From an uncultured Moraxella sp. (lineage in GTDB: Bacteria; Pseudomonadota; Gammaproteobacteria; Pseudomonadales; Moraxellaceae): a DNA stretch of 64,000 nucleotides. This document shows positions 52,154-61,943 of this stretch, in pieces. The stretch's first letter is position 1; each line of letters begins with the position of its first letter. The DNA lies in contig NZ_CAMCBS010000007.1 in NCBI RefSeq assembly GCF_945873075.1, forward strand, positions 27,968-91,967, in the 5' to 3' direction. The notes below the pieces were generated by a model. That model was not told the origin of the DNA and did not search any database. It saw only the letters and a program-made list of their open reading frames with translations. The translations under genes and the position numbers were made by a program.

Positions 52154-54877
52154 ATGATTAAGCCATCAAAACAGTCGTGCTGCCGATTTCGACCATCCTT
52201 ATTATGGATGGCCTGCTTGCCTTTGATGGTGCAATCAACCATGGCGATGCAGGCTGACTCAGCAAGTGATACCGATAATATAGCCACGCAAGCAGCCGAA
52301 CAGCAACCACTGACGCTACTAACGCCAGCACAGATTGATGCTAGGCTCACTGTAGCGCGCCAACAAGCTGTCGCTGCCATCAGTGCTAATGCTACAACTG
52401 AAACAACGACACCCGTTTCGCAAATAGGCACAGATCAAGTGCCGCTTGGTCTGGATGTGGCGACATCGGGGTTTGTTGTGACGCCCGATAATAGAACAAC
52501 ACTTGGCTATGATGACCAAGAAGGCATCAATCCAGATGCGTATATCCCTGAATATGTGCATAGTGATAGCACACCCACTCAAGCGGTGGTGACGCAGGAT
52601 GCGCCTAAGCAGCCCAATGTCTTACGCCGTGCTTATGATAAGCTATTTAATGATGGGGTGAGTAAAGTTCCCCGCCTAAAAGTGCATTTTTTGCAGGCGG
52701 ATACTGCTAATGGGCAGGGGAATAATGTCCCAACTGAGCTCAAACGCGGTGATATCAAGCAAGAACCCTATCAAAATATCAAAGCAGCACTCGAAGACAT
52801 CACGGTTGATTCTGTGGCGGACTTTCAAGGATCGGTAGCTCGTCTAAGACAGACGGCGCATGCAGCAGCTCGTGCGGTGGGGTATTATAATGTCGATTTA
52901 AGCATCACCAAAAAAGCCAGTGGCGAGATCAATGTCATCATCAATGACATCGGTGAGCCTGTACGAGTGGATAATCGTGCGCTAGAAGTGCGTGGCGATG
53001 GCGCAACCAATCCTGATTATCAGCGAATCGTCAATTCTTCCGCCATGCAACCAGGCGATATTTTTGATCATGGTCAGTATGAAGCCAGTAAATTCGCCAT
53101 TGAAGATGTCAGTGGCGAGCAAGGGTTCTTGGATGGTAAATGGCTCAATAAATCCGTGGATGTGATTTTGCCTGATAATATTGCCGATGTTAGCTTGGTC
53201 TATGATACAGGGGTGCAATATCAGTTTGATAATGTGGTATTTTTTACGATGGATCCTACCACAAAACAGCTGACTACCGATCCGAATAAGTTGCCTGTTA
53301 AGCCAGAATTGCTCAAAAAACTATTGACCTTTGAGATGGGCGACGCCTACAACCGCCAGGCGGTCAGACAGCTGTCGAATGATTTGCTTGCAACAGGTTA
53401 TTTTAATGCGGTCAATACCGAGTCTGTATATCCTGAGCACCAAGCTGCCAATCAAGTTGGATTTGAGTCCATGGCTGATGCAGGTAGCGAGCCTGTGACG
53501 CAGACGGTGGATTTGGGCGGTGGTATGACTGCTGAGATTGCACCGATTGAATTTAGCGCTTCAGAAGCAATTAAGGATAAATTATCACAAATTAGCCTAA
53601 AAGCGACAGCATTATATAATCTGCCAGATGATCGAGTCCTGCCATCTGACACGGCAGATACCAACAAATCAATCTTGGGGCGTATCAGTGATGCGGTGAG
53701 TAATGTCGTCAAGGCGGTGCTACCCGATGAGACCAAAGACGAAGGCGTGCCGTTTGATTTGGCGGAGGATGGTAAGCGACCTGAGCTTGCAGACAAAAAA
53801 ACACCCAATCAAGTTTATGCAGACAAAAAAGTCCCCCTATATGTCTTTGTGGCATCAGACAAGCCGCGCGATGGACAAATTGGTCTGGGGTGGGGTTCAG
53901 ACACTGGCGCACGCCTGATCTCAAAATTTGAGCACAATCTCATCAACCGTGATGGCTATCAAGCAGGTGTTGAGCTGCGATTGTCTCAAGACAAAAAAGG
54001 TGCTAAGCTGTATGGCTCTCGTCCATTGACCCATCCGCTCAATGATAAATTGCAGGCAAGTCTTGGATATGAAGAAGAAGTTATCGCCCAAGCAGGTGCT
54101 GAAGATTTGTCCACTCGCACACTAGAGCAGGGTATTAGCCGCAATATTATCACAAAAAATGGCTGGAATCGTACCTATTCACTGCGCTATCGCATGGATG
54201 AGCTGGAGAGTAAGGCGCCACAGGATACTTGGCAGGACTTGCCCGTGGACTATGTCGCAGGGGGTGTTAGCCAAGAAGCGCTCTTAGCAGGGGTTGCGCT
54301 CAATAAAACTGTAGCTGATGACTTGGTGAATCCAATGCGTGGCTATCGGCAGTACTACTCACTAGAGGTCGGCTCAGGCAATATGGTCAGTGAGACGGAT
54401 ATGGCGATAGCACGAGCAGGCATTAGCGGCGTATATAGCTTTGGGGACAATACTTATGGCAAAGATCGTGCGCATCAGCTCGTGGCAGGTTTGGACGCAG
54501 GCTATATTTGGGCGGATGAGTTTGACAAAGTACCGTATAAGCTAAGATTTTTTGCAGGGGGCGACCAAAGCATCCGTGGCTATAACTATAACAGCTTATC
54601 GCCTGTGTCAAGTGCGGGCTATCTGACAGGCGGTCAAGCCTTAGCAGTGGGTAGTCTTGAGTATAATTATGAAGTGATGAAGGATTTGCGCTTAGCGGTA
54701 TTTACTGATATCGGTAATGCCTATGACAAAAACTTTAATAACGATACCAAAATCGGCGCAGGCGTGGGCGTGCGATGGGCATCACCAGTGGGACAGCTTC
54801 GGGTGGATGTCGCGACAGGGGTCAAAGAAGAAGGCACGCCGATTAAGTTGCACTTTTTTATTGGTTCACCTTTTTAG
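52154..54877 (+). CDS. tamA: Outer membrane translocation/assembly module protein TamA, long form
   Basis: 907 residues from the ATG at 52154, which gives a sensible signal peptide (RPSLLWMACLPLMVQSTMAM). Three POTRA domains follow a variable N-terminal region: POTRA1 from about residue 175 (PRLKVHFLQ), POTRA2 with VRVDNRALEVRGDG, and POTRA3 with YQFDNVVFF and GYFNAVNTESVYPE. The last strand of POTRA3 (VPLYVFVASDKPRDGQIGLGWGSDTG) comes only after an extra segment of about 130 residues (about 427-557). The Omp85 barrel with the conserved loop motif GGDQSIRGYNY ends the chain (FFIGSPF). TamA inserts proteins into the outer membrane with TamB, whose gene follows by 46 bases. Confidence 0.9.
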   Translation: MIKPSKQSCCRFRPSLLWMACLPLMVQSTMAMQADSASDTDNIATQAAEQQPLTLLTPAQIDARLTVARQQAVAAISANATTETTTPVSQIGTDQVPLGLDVATSGFVVTPDNRTTLGYDDQEGINPDAYIPEYVHSDSTPTQAVVTQDAPKQPNVLRRAYDKLFNDGVSKVPRLKVHFLQADTANGQGNNVPTELKRGDIKQEPYQNIKAALEDITVDSVADFQGSVARLRQTAHAAARAVGYYNVDLSITKKASGEINVIINDIGEPVRVDNRALEVRGDGATNPDYQRIVNSSAMQPGDIFDHGQYEASKFAIEDVSGEQGFLDGKWLNKSVDVILPDNIADVSLVYDTGVQYQFDNVVFFTMDPTTKQLTTDPNKLPVKPELLKKLLTFEMGDAYNRQAVRQLSNDLLATGYFNAVNTESVYPEHQAANQVGFESMADAGSEPVTQTVDLGGGMTAEIAPIEFSASEAIKDKLSQISLKATALYNLPDDRVLPSDTADTNKSILGRISDAVSNVVKAVLPDETKDEGVPFDLAEDGKRPELADKKTPNQVYADKKVPLYVFVASDKPRDGQIGLGWGSDTGARLISKFEHNLINRDGYQAGVELRLSQDKKGAKLYGSRPLTHPLNDKLQASLGYEEEVIAQAGAEDLSTRTLEQGISRNIITKNGWNRTYSLRYRMDELESKAPQDTWQDLPVDYVAGGVSQEALLAGVALNKTVADDLVNPMRGYRQYYSLEVGSGNMVSETDMAIARAGISGVYSFGDNTYGKDRAHQLVAGLDAGYIWADEFDKVPYKLRFFAGGDQSIRGYNYNSLSPVSSAGYLTGGQALAVGSLEYNYEVMKDLRLAVFTDIGNAYDKNFNNDTKIGAGVGVRWASPVGQLRVDVATGVKEEGTPIKLHFFIGSPF

Positions 54878-54923
54878 ATGAATCGGTTACAATGTGCTTT
54901 GATGACTTAAGTTAAGGATTTTT

Positions 54924-57900
54924 ATGGCAAATCAACCTATCCTACCGACTGATAATCAGACGCTTAGTGCTGATTTGGGGGATGATTTTGCCAAAAATTC
55001 TAGCAATATCTCCAATCCATCACCAAATCAGTTAACTAGCCCAAACAATTCAAACAATCCAAACGAGCCAAATCCACCAAAGCGTACTTGGCTTGTGTAT
55101 TTACTGCGTCTTATCATCACCACGATGGTGGCGGTGATGATTTTGCTACTGGCTTTGTTGTATGCCGCAGGGACAGAGAGTGGTACAAAATTTTTGGTCG
55201 AAAAAATCGCCACCGAAACCGGCACGACGCTCAAATACAGTCAGGGTAATCTGCGTGATGGTCTGTGGGTCAGCGATGTCAAAATCGCACAAGGCGAAGA
55301 CATCACCGTCCATGTCAATAAAGCCTACATTCAGCTGGGATGGCGAGCTGTTTTGGCACGCCAAGTACATCTGGTCAATCCCGATATTGACACTATCGAA
55401 GTGGTGAACAAAAAACCACCAACTGGCGAGCCGTTTGATTATGCGACCATCAGTCTGCCTGTGACTTTGCACCTTGAAAATGCCAAAGTCAAGCAAGTCC
55501 GCTATCTACAAACCGACGCCAAGCCTGTGATTTTGCACGATATTAGCGTGACAGATGCCAAGTGGTCAGGCTCAAAGATTGCGCTTGAACAAGCGGCACT
55601 TGGCTATGATGACACCTTGAGCGTTGCCAATGCCACAGGGCAGATTGACTTATCGGGTGATTATCCACTTGATGCCACAGCCGATGTACATATCAAGGCG
55701 CTTGATGATGTGTATTTTGACACACTGTCTGTCAAAGCAGGTGGCTCGCTCAAGCGTACCACAGGGACAGTGACCAGCAAATACAATCAGCATGACATCA
55801 CAGGTAGCTTTATTGCGCAGGGCTTGGATGATAATTCTCCATTTAGCGCCAAGCTTGACTTTGACCATGTGCTACTACCGTATGCCGAAGAGCAAAACAT
55901 CACACTGTTCAATGGCACTATCACTGCCGATGGCGTGGTGTCAAATATCGAATTACGCATCAATACCGACCTAAACGCCAAAGACATACCGTCTGGTCGG
56001 TATCGTGGTCGTGGCGTGGTGCGTGATGGCGGTATGGATATTGATTTTTTGAGTGCAAGCACGCCCAGCGGTGAGCTGACAGCTCGTGGCAAGATGGAGT
56101 GGTCAGATGAATTTGAGCTGGATGCGACCATCACAGGACAAGGCTTTAAAGTCCGTGAAGTCATGCCGATTGAGTACAAAGATTATCAAGCCTATCTGCC
56201 ACAGACTTTGACAGGGTCGCTTGGGGTCAAATATCGCTTACTTGATAAGGCGAGCAATGACACCCGATTTGAATTTGACCTAGCACAGCGTGATGGTGAA
56301 ACGGTGCACGCCACCCTTGCCCAGAACCAATCCAAATCTGATGTGCCGTGGCGTATCGATGCCAGCTGGGCAAATCTGCGCCGTAGCCAAGTCCCGCAGA
56401 TTGGCGAGATTGACAGTCGTCAAGGCAACGCCAGTATCCGCCTAGAAGAAGGGCGTACCTTTATCACGGCAAGTGCTGATATCACAAAGCTCAACGCTGC
56501 CCCAAGTGGTCGCTATACGCTCAATGCCAATATCGAAAAAGGCGAAACGGTTAATTTAACTGATTTTCAATATCAAGGCGGTATGGGTAAGCTTGTTGGC
56601 ACAGGTCAGCTTAAATTTGCTACCACAACCACGCCTTTGACTTGGCAGATTGATGCTACCGTAAGCCCAATCAAGCCCAATGCCTATTTTGATACGCCAG
56701 AGCAGACACCATTTAGCCAAATCGCAGGGCGTATCATCGCCACAGGGCGAATGCGAGATGAAAAGGGTGTGGGCGTCCATGAGATTGATATCAAAGATAG
56801 CGATTTGACGGCGAAAATGCTGACAGGCGAGACAGTGCAGTTATCGGGTCAAGGTGATGCCATCATCCGCCTAAAAGATAGCCAAATCAATCACTTAAGT
56901 GCCAAATTTGATGGTCATCTTAGCCAAAACTATCTGCCCGAACTCACCAAATCTGCCATCGGTGTCACTGTCGCAGGCGATTTGAATACGCTTGAGTTTA
57001 GCCGTGCGGTGCTAACCAATGACTCAGGCAAAGTATCATTGGCAGGTAAGCTTGGTCTGGCTGATGGTATTAGCTGGGATATGGCGGGTAGATTGGATGA
57101 AGTCAATACCGCCAAATTTGTCAAAGACAGCAATCTAATTGCGACCATCACAGGCGATGTGTCATCACAGGGTAAATACAGCGCAGGCAAGCTTGGTGAT
57201 GTTACGCTCAAATTCGACGGCAGTGTGCTAAACAAAAACCTACCAACAGGCACGGTGGCGATTGACGCTAAGGGCAATGGCTCAAAGTTTGTGGTCAATC
57301 GCTTTAGCCATCAAGGGCAGGCAGGCAAGCTTGATGCCACCGGTTGGCTGGATTTGTCAAACGGCGTGGCATGGCAGCTGGATGCGGATATGGCATCGCT
57401 GAATTTGGGCGCATTTGTCAAACAGCTTAGCACGGATATGACGGGCAAGGTGCGTATTGGTGGCGATTGGGGCAGTAGCGTGCAGATTGTCCGAGTGGAT
57501 GATTTGAATTTGACAGGACAGTTCAATGGGCGAGAGCTTAACGCCACAGGCTCGCTGTATGCCGAGCTTGCTTTGCCAAAAGATTTGCAAGGCTATATCA
57601 ATCGTATCAAGGCGGCAAGCCATCGCCCCCGCTCAAAAGATGAGCTATTGAGCTTGCGTAGCCGTATCGACGCCAATGCTCGCCAAACCCAAAGCATCAT
57701 CAAAAAACTCAATGCCGATAATCTTAAAGTGCAAATTGGCGAAAATTATCTTGCCATCACAGGCGATGAATCTCAGCTGACCACGAGTGTGAATATTGTT
57801 GATTTGGGGCAGATTGTCGATAAGACAGCAGGCGCTATCCAAGGCGGTATTATCTTGATTAATGATGATAATGCCTTGCCGACTTTGTACATTGATATGG

Positions 57901-59993
57901 CGGCATCAGGGGTGCGTGCGCCAAGCCTAGTTATCCAAAATGCCCAAGTCATCGGCAAGGTCATCAATCTTGGTAATACCGACAGTCAGCTACTCATGCA
58001 GGGCAATGACATCATTGTCATGGGTAAGGTCATCAAATCGGCTCGCGTGGATTTTTCGGGAACAGAAAGCAACCATGTACTGTCTGTTGCTACCAAAAGC
58101 GGGGATATCGAAGCCAGTAGCAAGGTACAAGGCTCATTTGACCGTAACACCATGAAATACACAGGCGTGCTGTCTGATAGTAGCATCAAGAGCCGATTTG
58201 GGGTGATGGCACAGCGTCAGCCGACCGAGTTTAGCTATGGGATGAATGACAGTAGCGTGTATGTCGCACCGCATTGCTGGCAGACGGCTCGCTCATCTGA
58301 TGCAGGCATGGGCGTGATTTGCCTACAAGATACGCTCAGCTACACGCCGACATCAGGCAATGTCAATGTAGTTATCCAAAATCTTGACACCCAAGTATTC
58401 TCAGCGGCACTACCAAGCGATATCGAATGGCAGTCATTGCTCAATGGCCGTGCTAAGGTCAGTTGGCAAAAAGGCAGCGAGCCTGTCGTGGATGCAGTGC
58501 TGTACTCTGACGATGGACGACTGGGGCTGACATCGGATGATACGGGCTATGTCGAGATGCCGTACAAGCGATTCTCGCTGATTGCCCAAAGTGTCGCTAA
58601 AGGGCTAAAAATCCGCACCGATGTCTCAGGCGTGGCAGGTCAAGGCTATGCTGATGTCATCATCAATCCGTATCAAGACACCAAGCCAATCTCAGGTGCG
58701 CTGGTGATGAATGATATGAATTTGGCGGTACTCAGACCATTTTTCCCAAATCTGCAAGCACTGACAGGCAAGGTCAGTCTTGCTGGGGGCTTGGGTGGTA
58801 CTTTGACTAAGCCATTATTCTATGGCAATGCCAATCTTGATAAAGGTTCGCTTGCGATTGTCGGCGTGCCAATGGTGCTGACCGACATCAATGCCACCAT
58901 GAATATTCGTGGTACAAGTGCCGAGCTGACCGGTGGCTTTAATAGTGGTGATGGCAAAGGCGTACTCACAGGCGGACTGGATTGGTCTCAAGAAATCCAA
59001 GCCAAGCTTGGTATCTCAGGCGAAAATCTCGCGGTCAATCAGCCACCGCTTGTGGTCTCGCAAATCAGCCCTGACCTTGAGATTATCGTCAAGCCATTAT
59101 CCAAATATGTCGATGTTCAAGGCGTGGTCAGCATCCCGACAGCGACCATCCGCCCACCTGAGACGACAGCGACCATCGTCAGCGAGTCGCCTGATGTGAC
59201 CGTGCTTGACCGCCGTATCTCGGGCAATGTCGATAAAATCCTTGCCAAAGTTGAGCCGTGGAGTATCAATGCTAATATCGGTGTGGATTTGGGCAAAAAT
59301 GTCGAGTTTCGTGGCTTTGGGGCAACTTTGCCACTGGCAGGTGCGCTACATTTGACACAGTCAGGTCAAGGGGCAATGCAGGCGCTGGGCGTGGTGCAGG
59401 TTTCCAAGCGTACCAAGATTGACGGCATTGGGCAAAATCTTGAGCTTAATTATGCTCAAATCCGCTTTAATGGCGATTTGCTCAATCCACGCCTATCCAT
59501 CGAAGGCGAAAAACAAATCGAAGGTCAAACCATCGGTCTGCGTATTCGTGGTACAGTAAATGCCCCCGAAATCGTGGTATTCAACGATGCAGGCCTAACC
59601 GAACAGCAAGCGATGAATGCGCTCGTCACAGGGCGTATCAGTGAATCAAACGACTCTCAAATCACCGAACAGGGCTTTCGCTCACAAGTCACCAATCAGC
59701 TTGCGGCAGCAGGCTTAAGTCTTGGCTTGTCAGGCACTCGCAATCTGACCAACCAAATCGGTCAAGCGCTAGGGCTACAGAGTCTCACCATCGATGCATC
59801 AGGCAACTCAAGCGACACCAATGTCAATGTCACCGGCTACATCACGCCTGATTTGTACATTCGCTATGGCGTGGGTGTGTTCAATGCCGAATCAAGCCTA
59901 TCGATGCGTTATCAGCTGACCCGCCGAGTCTATGTCGAAGCAACCAGCGCCGCCGAGAACATGGTGGATGTGATTTATCGTTGGAAATTCTAA
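54924..59993 (+). CDS. tamB: Translocation and assembly module protein TamB
   Basis: 1689 residues. One N-terminal membrane anchor (LRLIITTMVAVMILLLALLYAAG, about 57-79) is followed by the AsmA/TamB start ATETGTTLKYSQGNLRDGLWVSDVKI. A very long beta-taco made of short amphipathic strands fills the periplasm-spanning part. The C-terminal DUF490 domain carries NVNVTGYITPDLYIRYGVGVF and ends in VIYRWKF, a barrel-like terminal signature. TamB bridges the inner membrane and TamA and also helps phospholipid transport. AAGGA lies before the ATG. Length is greater than E. coli TamB (about 1260). Confidence 0.95.
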   Translation: MANQPILPTDNQTLSADLGDDFAKNSSNISNPSPNQLTSPNNSNNPNEPNPPKRTWLVYLLRLIITTMVAVMILLLALLYAAGTESGTKFLVEKIATETGTTLKYSQGNLRDGLWVSDVKIAQGEDITVHVNKAYIQLGWRAVLARQVHLVNPDIDTIEVVNKKPPTGEPFDYATISLPVTLHLENAKVKQVRYLQTDAKPVILHDISVTDAKWSGSKIALEQAALGYDDTLSVANATGQIDLSGDYPLDATADVHIKALDDVYFDTLSVKAGGSLKRTTGTVTSKYNQHDITGSFIAQGLDDNSPFSAKLDFDHVLLPYAEEQNITLFNGTITADGVVSNIELRINTDLNAKDIPSGRYRGRGVVRDGGMDIDFLSASTPSGELTARGKMEWSDEFELDATITGQGFKVREVMPIEYKDYQAYLPQTLTGSLGVKYRLLDKASNDTRFEFDLAQRDGETVHATLAQNQSKSDVPWRIDASWANLRRSQVPQIGEIDSRQGNASIRLEEGRTFITASADITKLNAAPSGRYTLNANIEKGETVNLTDFQYQGGMGKLVGTGQLKFATTTTPLTWQIDATVSPIKPNAYFDTPEQTPFSQIAGRIIATGRMRDEKGVGVHEIDIKDSDLTAKMLTGETVQLSGQGDAIIRLKDSQINHLSAKFDGHLSQNYLPELTKSAIGVTVAGDLNTLEFSRAVLTNDSGKVSLAGKLGLADGISWDMAGRLDEVNTAKFVKDSNLIATITGDVSSQGKYSAGKLGDVTLKFDGSVLNKNLPTGTVAIDAKGNGSKFVVNRFSHQGQAGKLDATGWLDLSNGVAWQLDADMASLNLGAFVKQLSTDMTGKVRIGGDWGSSVQIVRVDDLNLTGQFNGRELNATGSLYAELALPKDLQGYINRIKAASHRPRSKDELLSLRSRIDANARQTQSIIKKLNADNLKVQIGENYLAITGDESQLTTSVNIVDLGQIVDKTAGAIQGGIILINDDNALPTLYIDMAASGVRAPSLVIQNAQVIGKVINLGNTDSQLLMQGNDIIVMGKVIKSARVDFSGTESNHVLSVATKSGDIEASSKVQGSFDRNTMKYTGVLSDSSIKSRFGVMAQRQPTEFSYGMNDSSVYVAPHCWQTARSSDAGMGVICLQDTLSYTPTSGNVNVVIQNLDTQVFSAALPSDIEWQSLLNGRAKVSWQKGSEPVVDAVLYSDDGRLGLTSDDTGYVEMPYKRFSLIAQSVAKGLKIRTDVSGVAGQGYADVIINPYQDTKPISGALVMNDMNLAVLRPFFPNLQALTGKVSLAGGLGGTLTKPLFYGNANLDKGSLAIVGVPMVLTDINATMNIRGTSAELTGGFNSGDGKGVLTGGLDWSQEIQAKLGISGENLAVNQPPLVVSQISPDLEIIVKPLSKYVDVQGVVSIPTATIRPPETTATIVSESPDVTVLDRRISGNVDKILAKVEPWSINANIGVDLGKNVEFRGFGATLPLAGALHLTQSGQGAMQALGVVQVSKRTKIDGIGQNLELNYAQIRFNGDLLNPRLSIEGEKQIEGQTIGLRIRGTVNAPEIVVFNDAGLTEQQAMNALVTGRISESNDSQITEQGFRSQVTNQLAAAGLSLGLSGTRNLTNQIGQALGLQSLTIDASGNSSDTNVNVTGYITPDLYIRYGVGVFNAESSLSMRYQLTRRVYVEATSAAENMVDVIYRWKF

Positions 59994-60053
59994 TAAATTT
60001 CAATGGCTTGTATTGATTTATTAGAAATAGCCAAACCAAACGATGACAAAGCA

Positions 60054-60098
60054 AAAACCCAAAAAGCACCATCGAATGACAGTGCTTTTTGGGTTTTG
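60054..60098 (+). terminator. Rho-independent terminator after tamB
   Basis: Long stem AAAACCCAAAAAGCAC / GTGCTTTTTGGGTTTT around a 12-base loop, 60 bases after the tamB stop. It also ends in A/T-rich flank on the minus strand. Confidence 0.85.
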
Positions 60099-60191
60099 GA
60101 GAAAGCTGTTAAATTGTCGTTAATTAGTGGTTTAAATTAGTTCGAACCATCATCAAGCGACAATTTGGTTTTAAAATTATGGTTTGACAAA

Positions 60192-60359
60192 TTATTTGGT
60201 CAAAATCAAGCGGTTATTGCGAGTTAGACGCAGGCGATATTCTTCACCTTGATGCTCGATACGGACTTCCTTAGTCATGGCAAATAGATTTTGTGAATAC
60301 AGCGTCGGTAGGCGAGTGCTTTCACGATTGCTGAAGTAGCGAGCGATGGTCATAGTCAT
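60192..60359 (-). CDS. hemP: Hemin uptake protein HemP family
   Basis: Absent from the ORF track because it has only 55 codons. The minus-strand frame reads MTMTIARYFSNRESTRLPTL to a C-terminal domain KEVRIEHQGEEYRLRLTRNNR ending LILTK, which is the HemP signature (IxHxGxxYxLRxTRxGKLILTK). AAGGA precedes the ATG at 60359; another ATG lies two codons on. HemP proteins are small cytosolic proteins tied to haem acquisition and iron control. Fur-like boxes lie upstream. Downstream haem receptor genes are not adjacent; tamB ends on the other strand. Confidence 0.88.
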   Translation of the reverse strand: MTMTIARYFSNRESTRLPTLYSQNLFAMTKEVRIEHQGEEYRLRLTRNNRLILTK

Positions 60360-60444
60360 GGCGATTTTCCTTTTATTGACGGGTGATGGGTGGTTATCCC
60401 AAGCCGTAAGCTAATACTGATGAACATAAATTGCGTCGAGCGCA

Positions 60445-60463
60445 TCAATGATGATTATTGCTT
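60445..60463 (-). promoter_or_regulatory. Second, weaker Fur-like box upstream of hemP
   Basis: AATGATGATTATTG matches the core AATGATAATCATTA at 11 of 14 positions, about 90 bases before the hemP ATG. Confidence 0.35.
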
Positions 60464-60522
60464 GCATAATTTGCAAATAGCTAGTTTGTGAAATCATCTA
60501 TCAAATGCTATTTGTTATTAAA

Positions 60523-60541
60523 CAATAATAATTATCATTTG
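60523..60541 (-). promoter_or_regulatory. Fur-like box upstream of hemP
   Basis: On the minus strand AATGATAATTATTATT agrees with the Fur core AATGATAATCATTATC at 14 of 16 positions. It is about 165 bases before the hemP ATG. Iron-dependent repression of hemP by Fur is expected from family knowledge. Confidence 0.6.
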
Positions 60542-60630
60542 TGTTTATGATAGCAGATTTTTGATAAATTGCAAATTTAAATCACCAAAATTGGCAAAAT
60601 TTATCAAAAAAGTTTATAACCAATTGAATT

Positions 60631-60649
60631 AATTACAATTATCATTATG
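60631..60649 (+). promoter_or_regulatory. Fur-like box overlapping the start of the Nudix fusion gene
   Basis: AATTACAATTATCATTATG agrees with the 19-base Fur consensus at 13 positions and includes the ATG at 60647. No ribosome binding site is visible in front of that ATG. Confidence 0.4.
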
Positions 60650-61711
60650 AATACCCATCAAACAACCCCCAAAGATAACCCCATTATCCGTGTCGCTGTG
60701 GCGGTGATTCGCTATCAGGATGAATTTTTGCTCGCTATGCGTCAAGCACATCAGCATCAAGGCGGTAAGCTTGAGTTCGTCGGTGGCAAGATAGAACAGG
60801 GCGAATTGGCAGAGCTTGCACTCATCCGAGAAGTGGGCGAAGAAATCGGACTTGTGTTACAAACCGACCAGTTGGTTCGTTTTGGTGTGATTGTCCATGA
60901 TTATACGGATAAGTCTGTTGAATTATACATTTATCAAGTACATCTAACCAATGCACAGTACCACGCATTTCGCTATCGCACGCACGGCTGTGAGAATCAA
61001 GCACTACACTGGCTAAGCATGGATGAGCTACTGATGAGTGGCGAGCGTTTACCTGCGGCGAATGTGCGGATTTTAGATTGGCTGACGCTTGCTGACAAGC
61101 TGATTATTTCGCACGGTTTGTCGCACTTTGGTACGATAGATGAGTTTGTGCAGTATTATGTAGCTCATCTACCCAATCAAGCTTGGTTCTATCTACGCCC
61201 ACAGAGTGATGTGGCGGTGGCAAGACAGCTGTATCAAGCCATCGGCACGCACCGCACTGACATTCGTATGGTGATCAAAGATGACTTATATCTGGCGTAC
61301 CGTGATGAATTTGATGGTATAAACAGTGCCGTGATGGTCAAATTATCCGCACAGACTTTGAGTAAGTGTGTGGATATGCAGGGGCGGATGACGGATTTTG
61401 CACAGCGTTTGCCAACAGGCTTACCAAAGGATTTACCGCTACTTGTTGGTGTCCATGATACGCATGAAGCGATGCTTGCCAATCACTTGGCACGCCATGC
61501 CCGTGTCATCGGTGCGATGGTGTCGCCTGTGAAGATGACCCAAAGCCATCCAACTGTGCAGGTGCTGGGCTGGCAGGGATTTGGCGAGTTGGCAGGGCGA
61601 TTGAGTATGCCTGCGATTGCTTTGGGTGGGCTTGATTTATCGGATGAGCGGACGGCTTGCGAAAATGGTGCGGTGGCGATTGCAGGGATTCGTGGGATGA
61701 TGGCTGGGTGA
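60647..61711 (+). CDS. Nudix (MutT-type) hydrolase fused to a thiamine-phosphate-synthase-like domain
   Basis: 354 residues. Residues 10-150 are a MutT-like Nudix domain with the full Nudix box GGKIEQGELAELALIREVGEEIGL (about 47-70). Residues 165-354 form a TenI/ThiE-like TIM-barrel (WFYLRPQSDVAVARQL, TDIRMVIKDDLYLAY, LLVGVHDTHEAML, VIGAMVSPVKMTQSHP, MPAIALGGLDLSDERTACENGAVAIAGIRGMM). This fusion is known in Pseudomonas and relatives; the MutT half removes 8-oxo-dGTP. The function of the ThiE-like half is unclear, and only parts of the substrate loops are conserved. Confidence 0.85.
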   Translation: MNTHQTTPKDNPIIRVAVAVIRYQDEFLLAMRQAHQHQGGKLEFVGGKIEQGELAELALIREVGEEIGLVLQTDQLVRFGVIVHDYTDKSVELYIYQVHLTNAQYHAFRYRTHGCENQALHWLSMDELLMSGERLPAANVRILDWLTLADKLIISHGLSHFGTIDEFVQYYVAHLPNQAWFYLRPQSDVAVARQLYQAIGTHRTDIRMVIKDDLYLAYRDEFDGINSAVMVKLSAQTLSKCVDMQGRMTDFAQRLPTGLPKDLPLLVGVHDTHEAMLANHLARHARVIGAMVSPVKMTQSHPTVQVLGWQGFGELAGRLSMPAIALGGLDLSDERTACENGAVAIAGIRGMMAG

Positions 61712-61819
61712 TAATGATGGAAAACCATTAAATCAACCGCAATTTGCCCAAAATATATACAATTTGCACATCATTAACATTAATTTAATAAATATCGTCA
61801 TTTTTTAAATTGATTAAAA

Positions 61820-61848
61820 TTGCGTCGGCAGTCATTTTGTTTTACAAT
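61820..61848 (+). promoter_or_regulatory. Sigma-70 promoter of the GAPDH gene
   Basis: TTGCGT and TACAAT are separated by 17 bases, about 95 bases before the ATG. Confidence 0.6.
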
Positions 61849-61943
61849 CTTGTCGATTAAGCAATTTTTTTTATGCCGATGATGTGCCAAATCGCATTAT
61901 CGGTTCTCCCAAACTGATTTTATCATTGAAAAAAGGTGGCAAT

